A stretch of 64,000 bases of DNA, from the NCBI GenBank assembly GCA_963995505.1, contig OZ023182.1, forward strand, positions 5,448,707-5,512,706, read 5' to 3'. This DNA comes from Hypericum androsaemum (Eukaryota > Streptophyta > Magnoliopsida > Malpighiales > Hypericaceae). Shown here piece by piece: positions 43,629 through 55,600 of this stretch. The notes below the pieces were generated by a model that was not told where the DNA came from, ran no database searches, and saw nothing but the letters and a program-made list of their open reading frames with translations. How positions within the stretch are numbered: the stretch's first letter is position 1; the number at the start of each line of letters is the position of its first letter. The translations under genes were made by a program, and so were the position numbers.

Positions 43629-44892
43629 CAAGGTTTTCAAATATGCGGTCCGACCACCGGTTGAACTGGTCAGACTGCGATTCGGTAACAAAGGCGTACC
43701 GAATTTGCACGCTAATTCACCAACCTTACTAACCGGCCAAAATCCAGTTCGACCGGGTGGTTAGACCGGAAAAATGACCCGAAAATTACGGGTTCGTAAG
43801 GTTGGCTTGAAAAAATTATCGTTCGGCTTGGCTGTCGTTTATTACAAAACATAAAAAGTTACAAACACCAACGTTGCAAAAGTTCGCAATCAGATTTCTC
43901 AGTCAAACAGCTTCTTCATCGGGTTGTGAGCGCAATTGGAGCACATTTGATTGGATTCATTCAAAAAGGAGAAACCGATTAGAGCATGAAAGACTTAATG
44001 ACTTGGTCTATGTTCATTATAATTTGTGCGTACGGAATATGTATGAATGCATTGTCAAAGAATGAATGACTTGATAGATAACTTATGTTATGACTAAACT
44101 ATATTTTTAATTTTTAGGTCCAAGCGTGCACAGCAGTCATATGATCCTATTGATTATGAATCTATTGACAAGACAGAATTTTGGATCACTGAGCAAGAAC
44201 AGGAAGGAGATATTGGTGTAGATGAATTGGAAACTATCCTAGAGGAAGCACCGATTTGTGCTCAACAACAAGATGAAGGTCTTGAAGTAGATTCGCTTCT
44301 AGCTGCAGGTTTGTAATATTTTTTATATTGTAATATTGAGATGTTCTTCAATACAAATACTATATTATTAATGTTGTTAAATTTTTGGTGTAAAGATGAT
44401 ATTGCGGTGCTACCTGTTTCTGGAACGGATTGGGAGAATGAAGATTGGCTAGCACATGCATTGCCACGAGAAGAACCACAAGATTTGGATATTTGACTAT
44501 TGTATGGATATTTCATATTTGGTGTGATGTTGCTTTGATTGTATGGATATTGGGTTTGAGATTTGAATTTTGATGTGGCTACTGGCTACTTGCTTCGGAT
44601 GTATTGGAATTTGATTTTTTTGATGTTTTGATTGTATGGAATATGAATATTGAGTTTGAACTTTGAGTTTGATGATTATGTTTCAATATGTATTTAACTA
44701 TTTATTAATTTTTGGAGGTGTGTATGTGATTAGATATACAATTATATACTGATTACTGACTATATATACATATATATTTTTTAAAAAAATTTCAAAAAAA
44801 TAATATAAGATCTAGTCCAACCGGCGGTTCGACCGGCCAGACCGGTCGACCCGGGATTCGGCCCAAGATCCGGGTCGTATTTGAAAACCTTG
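43629..44892 (+). mobile_element. hAT transposon deletion derivative with dimerisation exon
   Basis: A perfect 8-bp duplication GAAAAAAC lies at 43621-43628 and 44893-44900. The ends are CAAGGTTTTCAAATA inverted. GGTCCGACC/GGTCAGAC-like subterminal motifs occur at both ends. Only the 3' part of a transposase gene survives (next entry), so the element is non-autonomous. Confidence 0.95.
43872..44496 (+). pseudogene. hAT transposase C-terminal (dimerisation) exons
   Basis: It starts at LQKFAIRFLSQTASSSGCER, followed by NWSTFDWIHSKRRNRLEHER and LNDLVYVHYNL, the hAT family C-terminal dimerisation region. A probable short intron leads to 44118 onward (KRAQQSYDPIDYESIDKTEF). A second intron precedes a final exon ending in EEPQDLDI and TGA near 44496. 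The BED finger and the catalytic domain are absent. The remaining exons are intact and unusually uncorrupted. Confidence 0.85.
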
Positions 44893-44900
44893 GAAAAAAC

Positions 44901-45392
44901 TCTTTCAATAATTTCTTATTACTTGGATCAAACTCCTAATAACTGGTTTATTACATTAAACTTCTCAACTTTATACCAAAAAAGAGAAACTTCTCAGCAT
45001 ATCTAAGCAAATTATGAGATTTAAATTTGAAACCTTTTTTCTACATATAGAATTTAAACCTCTTATAATGTGAGCAACGACCGACTGCAGTCAATAAAAT
45101 TGAGTTTGCTCGTTATTGATCAGAAATGGAGGAAAAGGGAAGTAGAGCAAGATGGAAAACACCATATTTTACCATTGACATTAATGTGTCTCGACCCGCA
45201 AAAGTGCAAGTTCACAACCGCCCCTCTCTGTACCCTGCTATTTACTAACAAGAAACTGTGAAGAAGGCATCCAACAAGTACTTCCATGAATCATAGGACT
45301 TGTCCCTCATTGATCCGTAAAAACCTGGCTCCGGAAACATTCGAATGATGCTTCGAGTACGACGAATGAAGCATCCAGCTCTTGGTTACACT
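44901..45392. other. 3' flank of the BRX-like gene
   Basis: AT-rich. Contains the presumed BRX-like 3' UTR. No other gene recognised. Confidence 0.5.
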
Positions 45393-48300
45393 TCATAAGT
45401 ACTGTTCGTGAATCCTGGCTCTGTTCTCTTCCCACCACAGCCTGGCATGCATCTCTCCAAATCTTTCGCGGCTGCAGGACAGATTAGCACACCAATTATG
45501 AGCTAAATGCTCGTTTTATGGTTATTGGAGCGCTAAATTTTGGCATACTTGAACAAACATACACAAATGTATCTGCATTTGATAATTTCAGGCCAAAGGG
45601 TTTACCTGAATCTGACACGTCTGAGCTCTCTTTTACCGTTTGGCAGGGCTCTGATGGCGATGTAAACCCCTGGTTCATCTTGTTCGACCCACTCCGACTC
45701 CAAATCACTGGCATTGCTGATAGATAGGTCGTCTGAACGATCTGCATCCCTCGACAAGCTACTTCTAATGGAAGCATCCATAGACGATGTTTCAGTCTTT
45801 GCACCACTGATGCTGGAAAGTTTTGGGGTCGAGGTGAGGCCAGTGGAGTCACTGTACTGGCGAGATTGCATAGGGTGATGATCGAGAGAATCCGATGATG
45901 AGTACCCAATCACCATTCCAGTTGGCCGATGCAAACTACGAGGTAGGCGCTCTCGGTTCAGAGGCGGTGTAACTGGGCTGTTTTGTATTGATTCCATCTT
46001 TGAGTTCTGTGACAAGGTCAAAGAATGCACCATTATTTTCACTACTCAGTTGCAATACAATCTGTTACTAGAATGGAAATAACGGCATTCTCTATCTTTT
46101 GGAATGCTCGATCTAAATATCTGCGAAGAGTTTGATGGTTCTTTATGATTGTAGAGGAAAACTTACCTCATCTTCAGATATTGGAGGTGTTGGAAGCGGA
46201 AAAGCTTGGCGACTAAGCCTCTGCACATTGTAGAGCTCCATGACTTTGTCGTAGTTCTCTGCCCACCATCTTTGAGCTTGCCACTTGTTGAACATGTCTC
46301 GACTATTATTTAACAAAGACAATCACTTGGACATTAGAAAAGCATACGGAATCCAGATTGGTGGATGGTTGTACTTGCAAGAATGTAAGAACATGAGAGC
46401 TGATTTAATTTCCAAAGACAGCGGGAAGAAAACAAGAATGTCAGACATAATTTTTAGCAGTTCAATCACCAAGTACAGATGTTTGTTATAACAAAGTTAA
46501 CATCACTAAGTACGGATATTTGTTAGAATCTCCATATAAAAATCTTCTTTTTTTTGGTCGAAGATGAGGCCCTCCGTTGCTGAATTTTATTTAATCATAA
46601 GAAGGAGTTACAATCGCTCTTGGCAGCGAGACATCGCTAATATCTCTCGATAGAATCGCTCCTACACCTGCTGGGGTTTACACATAAAATGCGTTCCAAT
46701 TGGAAACGTAAATCCATAGTTTGCCATCCAGTCCACACAAAAGTTCGCCTCCCTATAGACGTGACTAACCCTAACATCCCAATCCATATAAAAATCTTAA
46801 CTTAATAGGACTAATGAATTTTTCACATTTGTAAACGGGAGGTAGGAATACACAACAATCTCAATGGAATCTCAAGATTGTAGTAGTATCGTACATCTTT
46901 GATTTTCCACCAAGCATCAACATTCGTCCCGAATGCTTTTCCGCTTGTTTCGCACTTCTATTAAGAAACTATTATCTTGAGCCACTGACTTACAAATTAA
47001 TCAGCTTGCGACAAAAAGGAGAGCAGCCACTAACTTCACAAGCATTCAAAACATTAATTACAAGAGAGCTACACTAAACAACAGGAGCCAAGTATAAATT
47101 ATTGAAAATTAAGGTTAGCCACTTTAGGGTGTTGGGATGCCTATTCGGTCAAAGAAATAAATAGGGGCACTCAAAAGAGAATAGAAGCATCATTACAAGG
47201 CAACAGCTAGGAATAAAGTAGCTATAATTGCATTGACATGGAAGATCATCGAACTACTTTACTCAACAAAGCCATCGTTGCAAAGTTTTATTTAAAAGAC
47301 ACTTTAGAAAAAGCTTAATCAGAAGAGGAGACACTAGGGAAGAGAATCAAAAGTCCGCCTTAATCCTGCTGCACGCATAAACACAAACCTAGTGATGAAA
47401 ACTCACCGTATCACGTTGGTCCAAATAGTAAAAAACTTAAATTTTAAGTAGTTATTAGGTTCAAGCGATATGAAAGGAAAAAACAGGAAGAATCACCATT
47501 AATTAAACACGAGAGTAATAAATTTTGAATACAAAGATTTCAAAGAAACTCATTGTCTTTGTCCCTTCCGAAATAAATAAAACTTTTGTCCACAAGGATC
47601 ACAGACACAGCCTCCCTTAAAGATGCCAACAAACAACAACCCAAGAGGTGTTTTTGAGTTTTGTCTCGTACTAAAGTTTTGGCCTGGCAGGTGCTGTGGG
47701 TCACTTGCAAAAGAAACGACAATGGAAAACAAGTCCCCGGAGAATTAGGCATGAAGTGTGAAAATGGACGTGACATGAGAGCCTTCTCCGACACAGAGAC
47801 AAAAGGACTCTGAAAAGTTGCCCAACGTAATCGAGTGTGACCCACCAGCAATTGGGAGGCACAATGAGTTCTCTTTTGGACTTTTTCACACCAGGCGTGG
47901 TCTTTTTTTTTTTCTTGTAGTATCAATCGAAAGTGTAGGCCCCTTCCTCCTTCACCGCTTCTCAACTCTCTCCTTTTTGGTAAATAAAATCTTGGTGGAC
48001 TCAGGTCTAGACGGTATTTAACTCTATTTTTCTTTTAAACAAATTTTTTTCATTTTCGAAGGAGTAAGAGTAGACCGTTATCATCGTTATCCTACCTAGC
48101 AAGGTTGGTCTCTCAACTCCCTCTTAACCATAGATAAAAGATAGATTTTTACACGAATAATTATATCTTGATACGGTTTGATTGAGCCTTGAATTTCGTC
48201 AATGTTTTGGTGTGTCTATTTCATACTAGTACTTGTAGAGAAATTGAATAGGCACACTCAAATTGAATTATCAAAAGTTTGCATGATTATTTTAATTGTA

Positions 48301-49627
48301 GCACCCACCATATCTTAAGTCTGATTGAGCTCAACTTATCATCAACGCGGACAAAATAAATACCAATCAATTATATATGAGACACAACGCCGACAAATTG
48401 AGGCGCGAGCAGCGGCAGCAGTTGTGATCTGAATCTGGAAAACTGCCGTGGAGGGGAAACGTATGCTTTATTTATGGAAAATCAAGACTACTATTTATGA
48501 CCTAATTGCATCCACGTACTAAACAAATTATAAAGTGGAAATTAAAATTAGCACTCTCCAAACATAGATCTCCAATTCATCCATCCTAACTCATTCCAGA
48601 AATCCATATATTAACCAGATTAAACTACGAACTCTTCTAACCGATTTTTAAACTAAATTTTCATCACTCGTCAAAAGTCTACGGATTAATTTAGAACTTC
48701 TATTTGGAGGATACTAAAGACTTTCCCATCGCGACGGTGACATTCCTAATACCAACAACCGATCTTAAAATAACCTAACAGACAAATATAACCGAATTTC
48801 GATTATTCGCTAATGTGAATACTTTAATAGAATAAAATATAATCACGGTCGACCGCGACAAAATAGAAGCACCCCCGACGTGATCCCCACCACGCCGGGA
48901 ACAAATCAATTGACTAATCAGAAAACCGTCGCAAGAAAAAAAACTGACCGATCAACCAACCACCGCCGTCCGATCAACACAATCACAATCACAATCACAA
49001 TCACAATCACAAAGAGGGCGTACCTGAAGCGAATCCGCTTGAGATCGTTCCCGCCGCGGGGGAGAGAGACGAAGGTGATGAGGACGCCGGGCTCCACCTG
49101 GGCGATCCACTCCTTAGGCTCGCTCTCGGCGACGAACACCACCGGGGGGTCGGCCCGGCGCCCGCTTCCCTGGACGGAGCTGTTCGGTGTACTCCCCTCC
49201 CCGCTGGAGCTCGATATTCCTTTCAAACGCGCCTCCAGCTCCTTCCCCCACCCCACCCTCTGCACCGCCCCGGAGTTCGTGCTCGCCGTCCGCCGGAGCG
49301 CCGACCACCGGACACGCTCCGACTCCGCGTCGGACTCCGCCGGCCGAACTCCCGGGATGTCTCCCGGCAGCGCGCACGGCGCGCAGTGGCGGTACGCCCC
49401 CGACGCCTTGAGCGCCATGTCCTTTATCTACACGAAGTAAAACGAGACAATGAACCGAGAAGGGAGGAGGGAAGGGGTATTTCGGGAAATTCCACAAGTA
49501 GTAGCTAGCTGACCTGAGAAGTGAGGGATTTGACAGCTTGGTGGTTCCGTTGCTTGGCAGACGAGTCGTCGGGCTGACTCAGTGAGTCGTCGCCGGGTTG
49601 CTTCGAGCGAGCTATACACGTCAGCAT
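45393..49627 (-). CDS. BREVIS RADIX-like protein
   Basis: BRX family proteins are plant-specific regulators. BRX itself modulates auxin-dependent root and protophloem growth at the plasma membrane and in the nucleus. Exons 49627-49514, 49427-49024, 46302-46167, 46006-45606 and 45471-45393 encode 377 residues. The palmitoylation-type start MLTCIARSKQ and the motif DMALKASGAYR are conserved. Two BRX domains are present: first EPKEWIAQVEPGVLITFVSL through SRDMFNKWQAQRWWAENYDK, each split by an intron after RIRF; second ESEWVEQDEPGVYIAIRALP through FGEMHARLWWEENRARIHEQ. The linker is Ser-rich. Intron 2 is 2.7 kb and holds an antisense LINE fragment and an (ACAATC)n tract at its donor end. Which BRXL paralogue it is cannot be settled here. 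Confidence 0.95.
46547..46782 (-). mobile_element. 5'-truncated LINE in BRX-like intron 2
   Basis: It is flanked by a perfect 16-bp repeat TCCATATAAAAATCTT (46531-46546, 46783-46798). Poly-T at the left end marks an antisense insertion relative to the plus strand, sense relative to BRX. The minus strand retains the end of an RNase H-like domain (VSHVYREANFCVDWMANYGF). Confidence 0.9.
48978..49012. repeat. (ACAATC)n microsatellite
   Basis: Consecutive CACAAT hexamers at the donor end of BRX-like intron 2, about 10 bp from the exon. Confidence 0.85.
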
Positions 49628-50887
49628 TATCCTCGCCTCGCAGTTTTTGTGTTGTTCGTAGCGAGGTATGGTAGTGTCACTGTCACAGCGCGAGTGCCGG
49701 TGAGCTAATCTCATGCAACGTTCTCAATGCACCCCAGCGTCGTCAGAGATTCTCTGTCACCGAGAGGGAAAAAGAGAGAGAAACAAGGAAGAGGAAGGGG
49801 AGTGTGGGTTCGTATAAGCGAGGGCTTCGTTTTTCTTTTCTAGGAAATATGGGGAGACGGTGGGGGTATAATAGTCATAACAATGATGGCAATTAAGCTG
49901 GGCTACGATCATGGGTTTAGGGGTGGTGGATGTGGAGTGTAGTGTGTTCATTTCAGGCGACTGTTCGTTTCGCTATTTTAAACTGTTGTATGCCTTTAAT
50001 TGATTGAGGTGTGCTTTACGGGCTACCGGATGCCCGCCGGTCCCTTCGGTACACGCCGTGTTTGGATCGAGGGTTTAGTTTGGTCGGATCTGGTGCGTGG
50101 GCTATAAATAATTAGGAGTGGGATGCTAATTAAAATGTTTCTCAAAAAGGATGCTATCAAAGAGTAGAGTGAGGAAGAGGATTATTTTTTGGTTTATATT
50201 ATTTTCTATTATGGATTAATTTATCTTCGAATTTGATAAAATTTTTAAGCGGGGTGACAACATTTTTTTCAAAAAATATTTAAATTTGGGATATTTATCT
50301 CAATTTATGGAGATATTTGGTTGGATTGGGCCAGGTAAGTGGGCTTTTGCATTTAATTGCGAGGGGGCCCAGTGATCTCGGCGTAACGACAATGGACAGG
50401 AAAGATCCGTTTCGTTGCTTTGGTTGAGAGAAAACGCGGCCCCTCTCTCTTCCAAATTCTAAGGTCGATACTTGATACTCCGTCGTTTTTTATTATTTAC
50501 TCGATCAGACTGTTATAATTATTTACCCCCAGTCGAATACTCGAGATGCTTTGTCATTGGAGTCTAACTTGCGAGCATCTGTCCGTGAGGGCGGCGGTGG
50601 AGATAACTCTAGAGTTTTACCGATATTAAGGTGTTAGATAATTGATGTATTAATTTTTTTATGATAATGTATAGGTAGATTTTAATATTTATAGATCGTA
50701 GTTGTAATTAATAATGTGGTAATTTCAATACATCTTTTCAAATAAAATTACTCACATATTATACTAAAATTTACATATCCGACCTTTAAGACAATAAAAT
50801 TTGATAATTTTCAAAAACTAAAAACTCATACGCTTACGATTAACAAGGTAACTAATACGTACGTATCCATTCAGGAAAAGAAAAATC
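49628..50887. other. upstream region of the BRX-like gene; no gene
   Basis: The 5' UTR and promoter of the leftward BRX-like gene, then AT-rich spacer. No specific element is supported. Confidence 0.45.
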
Positions 50888-50895
50888 GATATACG

Positions 50896-51816
50896 TAGGG
50901 ATGGCAATTAGACCCTTACCCTGAGGGTCTACCCTGATCCAGACCCGAAGGGTCCAACACCCGTTGACTTTGACTGGGTCTAGACCCTGATCCTGTCCGG
51001 ATCCTGATATTTTAAAAGGATAAGGGCATGGGTATGGATCTATAGGATCCTGCCCTGATCCTACCCGAATTTTTTAAATTAATATTAAAATAATATACAT
51101 GTATATTAATTATTAGACATAATACAAATTCTCAATTTTGTTGGTAGGTAAATATTTTTTATTAAAACAAAAGTTCAAAACAGAGGAAGCGCAAAAGGAA
51201 AGACAAGATAAAGGGGCCCGATATTACATCAGTTATAACCTCACCCCAACCAAAATGTTCCCTCAACCTCAAGAGGTAAAGAAGAGGGACCTATAAATTC
51301 TTGTAGGCAATCAAGAAAGTGAGCAGCGATTGATTGTGAATGATCAAGGCATCCGTCTAAAGGATCCACTCTTGGACATGAAAGAACACAAAATACAGGA
51401 GAAACTCATTATCGTACCTCGCCTCATTGAAGATAATACCATTACGAAGCAGCCACATGTCTCAAGTAATAGCAGCAAAAATTACAAACCAAATTCTCAA
51501 TTTTAACTTACCCAACTTCAACTTTTTATTTATTTATTTTTTTGGTTTCTTTGTATTGATATGTTTAATGAATGAAAATGTCTCATTGCTATTTGAAAAC
51601 TATCAAAAGATAATTTAATTTTAAAAATTAAATATATTTTAAAAAATACGGACCCGCGGGTCGCCCTGATCCTGCCCGATTTTTTAGTACCCAGATCCTG
51701 CCCGAATCCTTATTTTTAAAGAGGATAAGGGTAAAGATCTGGGTCCACCATTTAAAAAGAGGGTAAGGATCTGGGTCTTATAGATCCTACCCGAATCCTG
51801 CCCATTGCCATCCCTA
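50896..51816. mobile_element. non-autonomous hAT element (intact ends)
   Basis: The ends TAGGGATGGCAAT and ATTGCCATCCCTA are perfect 13-bp inverted repeats. The perfect 8-bp duplication GATATACG lies at 50888-50895 and 51817-51824. It belongs to the same family as 789-1897 and 840-1395, and is interrupted by a LINE fragment at 51140. Without that insert and its duplication it would be about 556 bp, the same size as the copy at 840. Confidence 0.97.
51140..51490 (-). mobile_element. 5'-truncated LINE inserted in the hAT element
   Basis: The repeat AAATTCTCAATTTT (51126-51139, 51491-51504) is a perfect 14-bp duplication. The minus strand begins in zf-RVT-like sequence (AAITWDMWLLRNGIIFNEAR) and ends with an AT-rich tail (TTTTGTTTTAATAAAAAATA). 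This insertion is younger than the hAT copy. Confidence 0.9.
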
Positions 51817-51824
51817 GATATACG

Positions 51825-52424
51825 TATGCAATAGCTAGTCGGTTTTCCTTGGACGCAACATTCAAACTCCTTACATGCTCTCCATTGTCGCCAACGATCC
51901 CGCCACACGAGCGCAAAAAGTCAAAATCCAACACCGGAGGCGTTCAACTTTCTCCAGTCTAAGTAGCAAACTAGAGATTGCCTTTTGCAACGACATGAAC
52001 TACCCTTTTCCTCTCCAAAAAAGGCAAAATGTCCTTCCTTCCCTTAGTGCAACCTGTCTCTAAACTAGTATACCATCACTTCAATAGCCCACACGTATCC
52101 AAATAAGTAAATCGGTTAATGTAAATTTAAATTAGATAGTCTAACGAGTATCTAAATACTTATGCATTTTTAATGATTTAAAATCAAAATTTGTTAATTA
52201 AATTAAAATAATTCTTTTACTAGTTGATCGATATCTGGTACACGACCACGTTAAGTTTTATCATCTACACTATCTGATATCTGAATATCACTATACCAAA
52301 TAATCTAGATTCTAATAGAATGATACTTTTGAAAGTTACAAATTTCTCCTAACCAATTTCTGTTAGGTTAATTACTTTCCCACGTACCAGTAATTATTAC
52401 CCTGAGCTAAAGCTAACACCCAAC
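51825..52424. other. no gene recognised
   Basis: Intergenic DNA between the hAT element and the PDAT promoter. Confidence 0.45.
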
Positions 52425-52434
52425 GTCACGTGAC
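52425..52434. promoter_or_regulatory. palindromic G-box/E-box upstream of PDAT
   Basis: The perfect palindrome GTCACGTGAC lies about 203 bp before the PDAT ATG. CACGTG cores bind plant bHLH and bZIP factors. Function here is inferred from position only. Confidence 0.4.
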
Positions 52435-52636
52435 AGGCTCCACCGTCGGATTAAATCCCAGCCCCCCGCCCCCAGAGGATTCCTGGTGTCGGAGAGTGGA
52501 GCCCCCATCGTACCCAGCCAATTACGTGCCGCCACGTATGCACTCCCCCACCTTCTCTAGTGTCTTTTTTCCCATGCGGAAATAGTTGTTAAGACTTCTA
52601 ACCGCCAATCGAAGACACGCGGCTACGACCGAAACG

Positions 52637-55600
52637 ATGTCGTTCCTCAGGCGGAGGCGGAAGCACGACGCCCCATCGGACTCTTCGCGCGACGGAGAGG
52701 ACGACGCCGCGAAGGAGCCGGAGGAGGGGAGAGAGCGGCGGAGACGGAGGAGGGGGTGCGTTGGGGGATGCGTGGACAGCTGCTGCTACGTGATAGGGTG
52801 CGTGTGCACGCTGTGGTGGGTGGTGCTGTTTCTGTTCAACGCGATGCCGGCGTCGATCCCGCAGCTCGTCACGGAGGCGATCACGGGGGCGCCGCTCCCG
52901 GACCCGCCCGGGGTCAAGCTACTCAAGGAGGGGCTCCGGGCCAAGCACCCCGTCGTCTTCGTCCCCGGGATCGTCACCGGCGGGCTCGAACTCTGGGAGG
53001 GCCACCAATGCGCCGACGGCCTCTTCCGCAAACGCCTCTGGGGCGGCACTTTCGGCGAGCTCTACAAGAGGTCCTACTTAACCTACTTACTCCTTTTTTT
53101 ATATTCTTTTTTTTAATTTCTTAGGCTCTGTTTGTTTAGCCGGAAAATGTTTAGGGCTACACTAAACATTTAGTGCTTAATCATGTCTAGAGTTCAAGTA
53201 TTTGAGAACATCTGACAATTTTCAAAAGTCCTGCCTGCTCGAACTTGGATTATTCGACCAGTATACCGGATACCAAGGCTTATAAACCAAAGAAAATATT
53301 TAGCTCCTTCAGCGGCCTCTTCCGGAAAGTGTTTTAGGTGTTTGTTATATATAGGGAGCTGAATTGGTGAAGTGAGTAACCGTAAAGGGAGTCTACTATT
53401 TTTGTGTGTGTTGAAAGTTGCGTGTGAAATTAGCTTGTTGTTGAAGTTTGCTTACTTTAGTTTCTGGAAAGAGGAAATTCCTCTGGTATGGAGGCACAGG
53501 AAAGTGCGTGCTTTAGGCCTTGTACATAGGAAGGTTAAAAGGTTTTTTAGTTCGACTTTTTACTAGTGAAGGCTAGATTGAAGGAGGACAGCTTCTTGAG
53601 TATAATGCATTTTACGAGTTTCTAACGGAGAAGTTGTAGCTTTTGGGAGCTTGAGTTGGTTGGGGTGAATACAGTTCTTATTTTTTGCTACTCTCTGACG
53701 CAGGCCGCTGTGCTGGATTGAACATATGTCGCTGGACAATGAGACAGGATTAGATCCTCCTGGCGTGAGGGTCCGGCCTGTGTCCGGACTTGTGGCGGCT
53801 GATTACTTTGCTCCCGGTTATTTTGTTTGGGCGGTTTTGATTGCCAATTTGGCTCGCATAGGTTACGAGGAGAAAACCATGTACATGGCTGCGTATGACT
53901 GGAGAATGTCATTCCAAAACACAGAGGTAATCAATCTCTGCTGGGTATAACGTCTTTCGCACTGATTCACATGTTTCCTCATTCAACTTATTTCTGCCTG
54001 TACTTACATGGATCAGGTCAGGGACCAAACTTTGAGTAGAATAAAAAGTAATATTGAACTCATGGTGGCCACAAATGGTGGAAATAAGGTTGTTATTATA
54101 CCGCATTCGATGGGTGTTCTGTATTTCCTTCATTTTATGAAGTGGGTTGAGGCTCCTGCTCCAATGGGTGGTGGGGGTGGATCAGACTGGTGCTCCAGGC
54201 ACATAAAGGCGGTAATGAATATTGGCGGACCCTTCTTAGGTGTGCCAAAAGCAGTCGCAGGACTATTTTCCATTGAGGCGAGAGATATTGCAATTGCCAG
54301 GTTAGTTTGAGGTGATCTTCTCATAGACCTGCTTGTCTAGGTGACGCAGTCGAACAATGTTGTCCTCTTTTTGAGTTACAAAGGCGAGCTATAATGCACA
54401 AGCTTAGGCCTAACATCCTCTGTCCGAATATTTTTTTCTTACTCTATCCACCTGCTTTGGTTGGGATGCGCATTGAAACTAAACTTCACCTTTTTAGTTT
54501 CGAATATTTGCTGTTAGTGTTGGGTCGACTGTCTCTGTGCCGTCTTAGAAGTTTTGCATAATTGGTCCAAGACGGATCGCTAGCCTAGATGCTTTCTCGG
54601 TGGTGACCGCTTCGTCCAACGTTCTTATTAATTTTGGCATGAATTCCGTTACATGGCATCTTGATTGAAAGTCAAAAACTTTGCAGGTCCTTCGCACCAG
54701 ATATCCTGAATAAGGATGTCTTTGGTCTCCAAACGCTGCAGCATTTAATGCGGATGACTCGAACATGGGATTCGACCATGTCTATGATACCAAAAGGTGG
54801 GGAGACCATCTGGGGTGGTCTCGATTGGTCTCCCGAATCTGGAAGTGACACATGTGGTGCAAAGAAACCAAAGAGCAATAACAGTCGTGCACCAGGTCAA
54901 ATCACGAATGGCACCTCTGATTTCAAGAAACAAATAAACTATGGGAGACTTATATCATTTGGGAAAGATGTCGCTGGACTCCACTCCTCCCAGATTGAGA
55001 AAATTGATTTTAAGGTAATCTTAATGCGATTCTTAATTAAAACTTAAACCCGTCCAAAAAATTTGGCACTATCTGCCCCACTTCTTTCTTCCTATCAACA
55101 ATTCGACCGATAAATTAGTCATTCGTCTCTGCGTTATCCTTTTTGCTTTGCTATATTATCTTGTTTAATGAACCTTACCATGCCAGTAGCTATCAGTTGG
55201 TTGCACCCAGAACATCCAACAACCCAGAGTCTATGGTAACTAAGGACTGGCTGCTCTACTGTTTGAGAAGTTTGGTGAATCATATGTGAGAACTGCCAGC
55301 CACCAGTTCTGTTGTACAAAACATAACTAACTTTGTCATTTGGCGAAACCAATGCTGTATTCTGTTTTCCAGTTATCGACTTCAATTTTGAAGAAGGGGA
55401 GGTTTAAAGTCTCCCCCTCAGAACTGGTGGCTGGCAGTTCTCACATATGAAGAAGGGGAGGTTTAAAGTCTCCCCCTCAGATGAATTATGCTAAACTTGC
55501 TTGGGCTACTAAGTTATTAATCTGATATGGTTTGTTCATTGCAACTACTGATGGATTTCCATATTTCTGGGTTATACTTGTTTTCTCATTCTGAATTTTT

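Noticed and set aside
47540..47965. 141-codon minus-strand open frame in BRX-like intron 2
   Set aside because: No family resemblance, low-complexity composition, and it lies wholly within an intron of a well-supported gene. Its start codon is not needed by any splice form seen.
52586..52636. Upstream extension of the PDAT frame
   Set aside because: The frame is open but begins at TTG, and the first ATG at 52637 gives a protein of the expected length.
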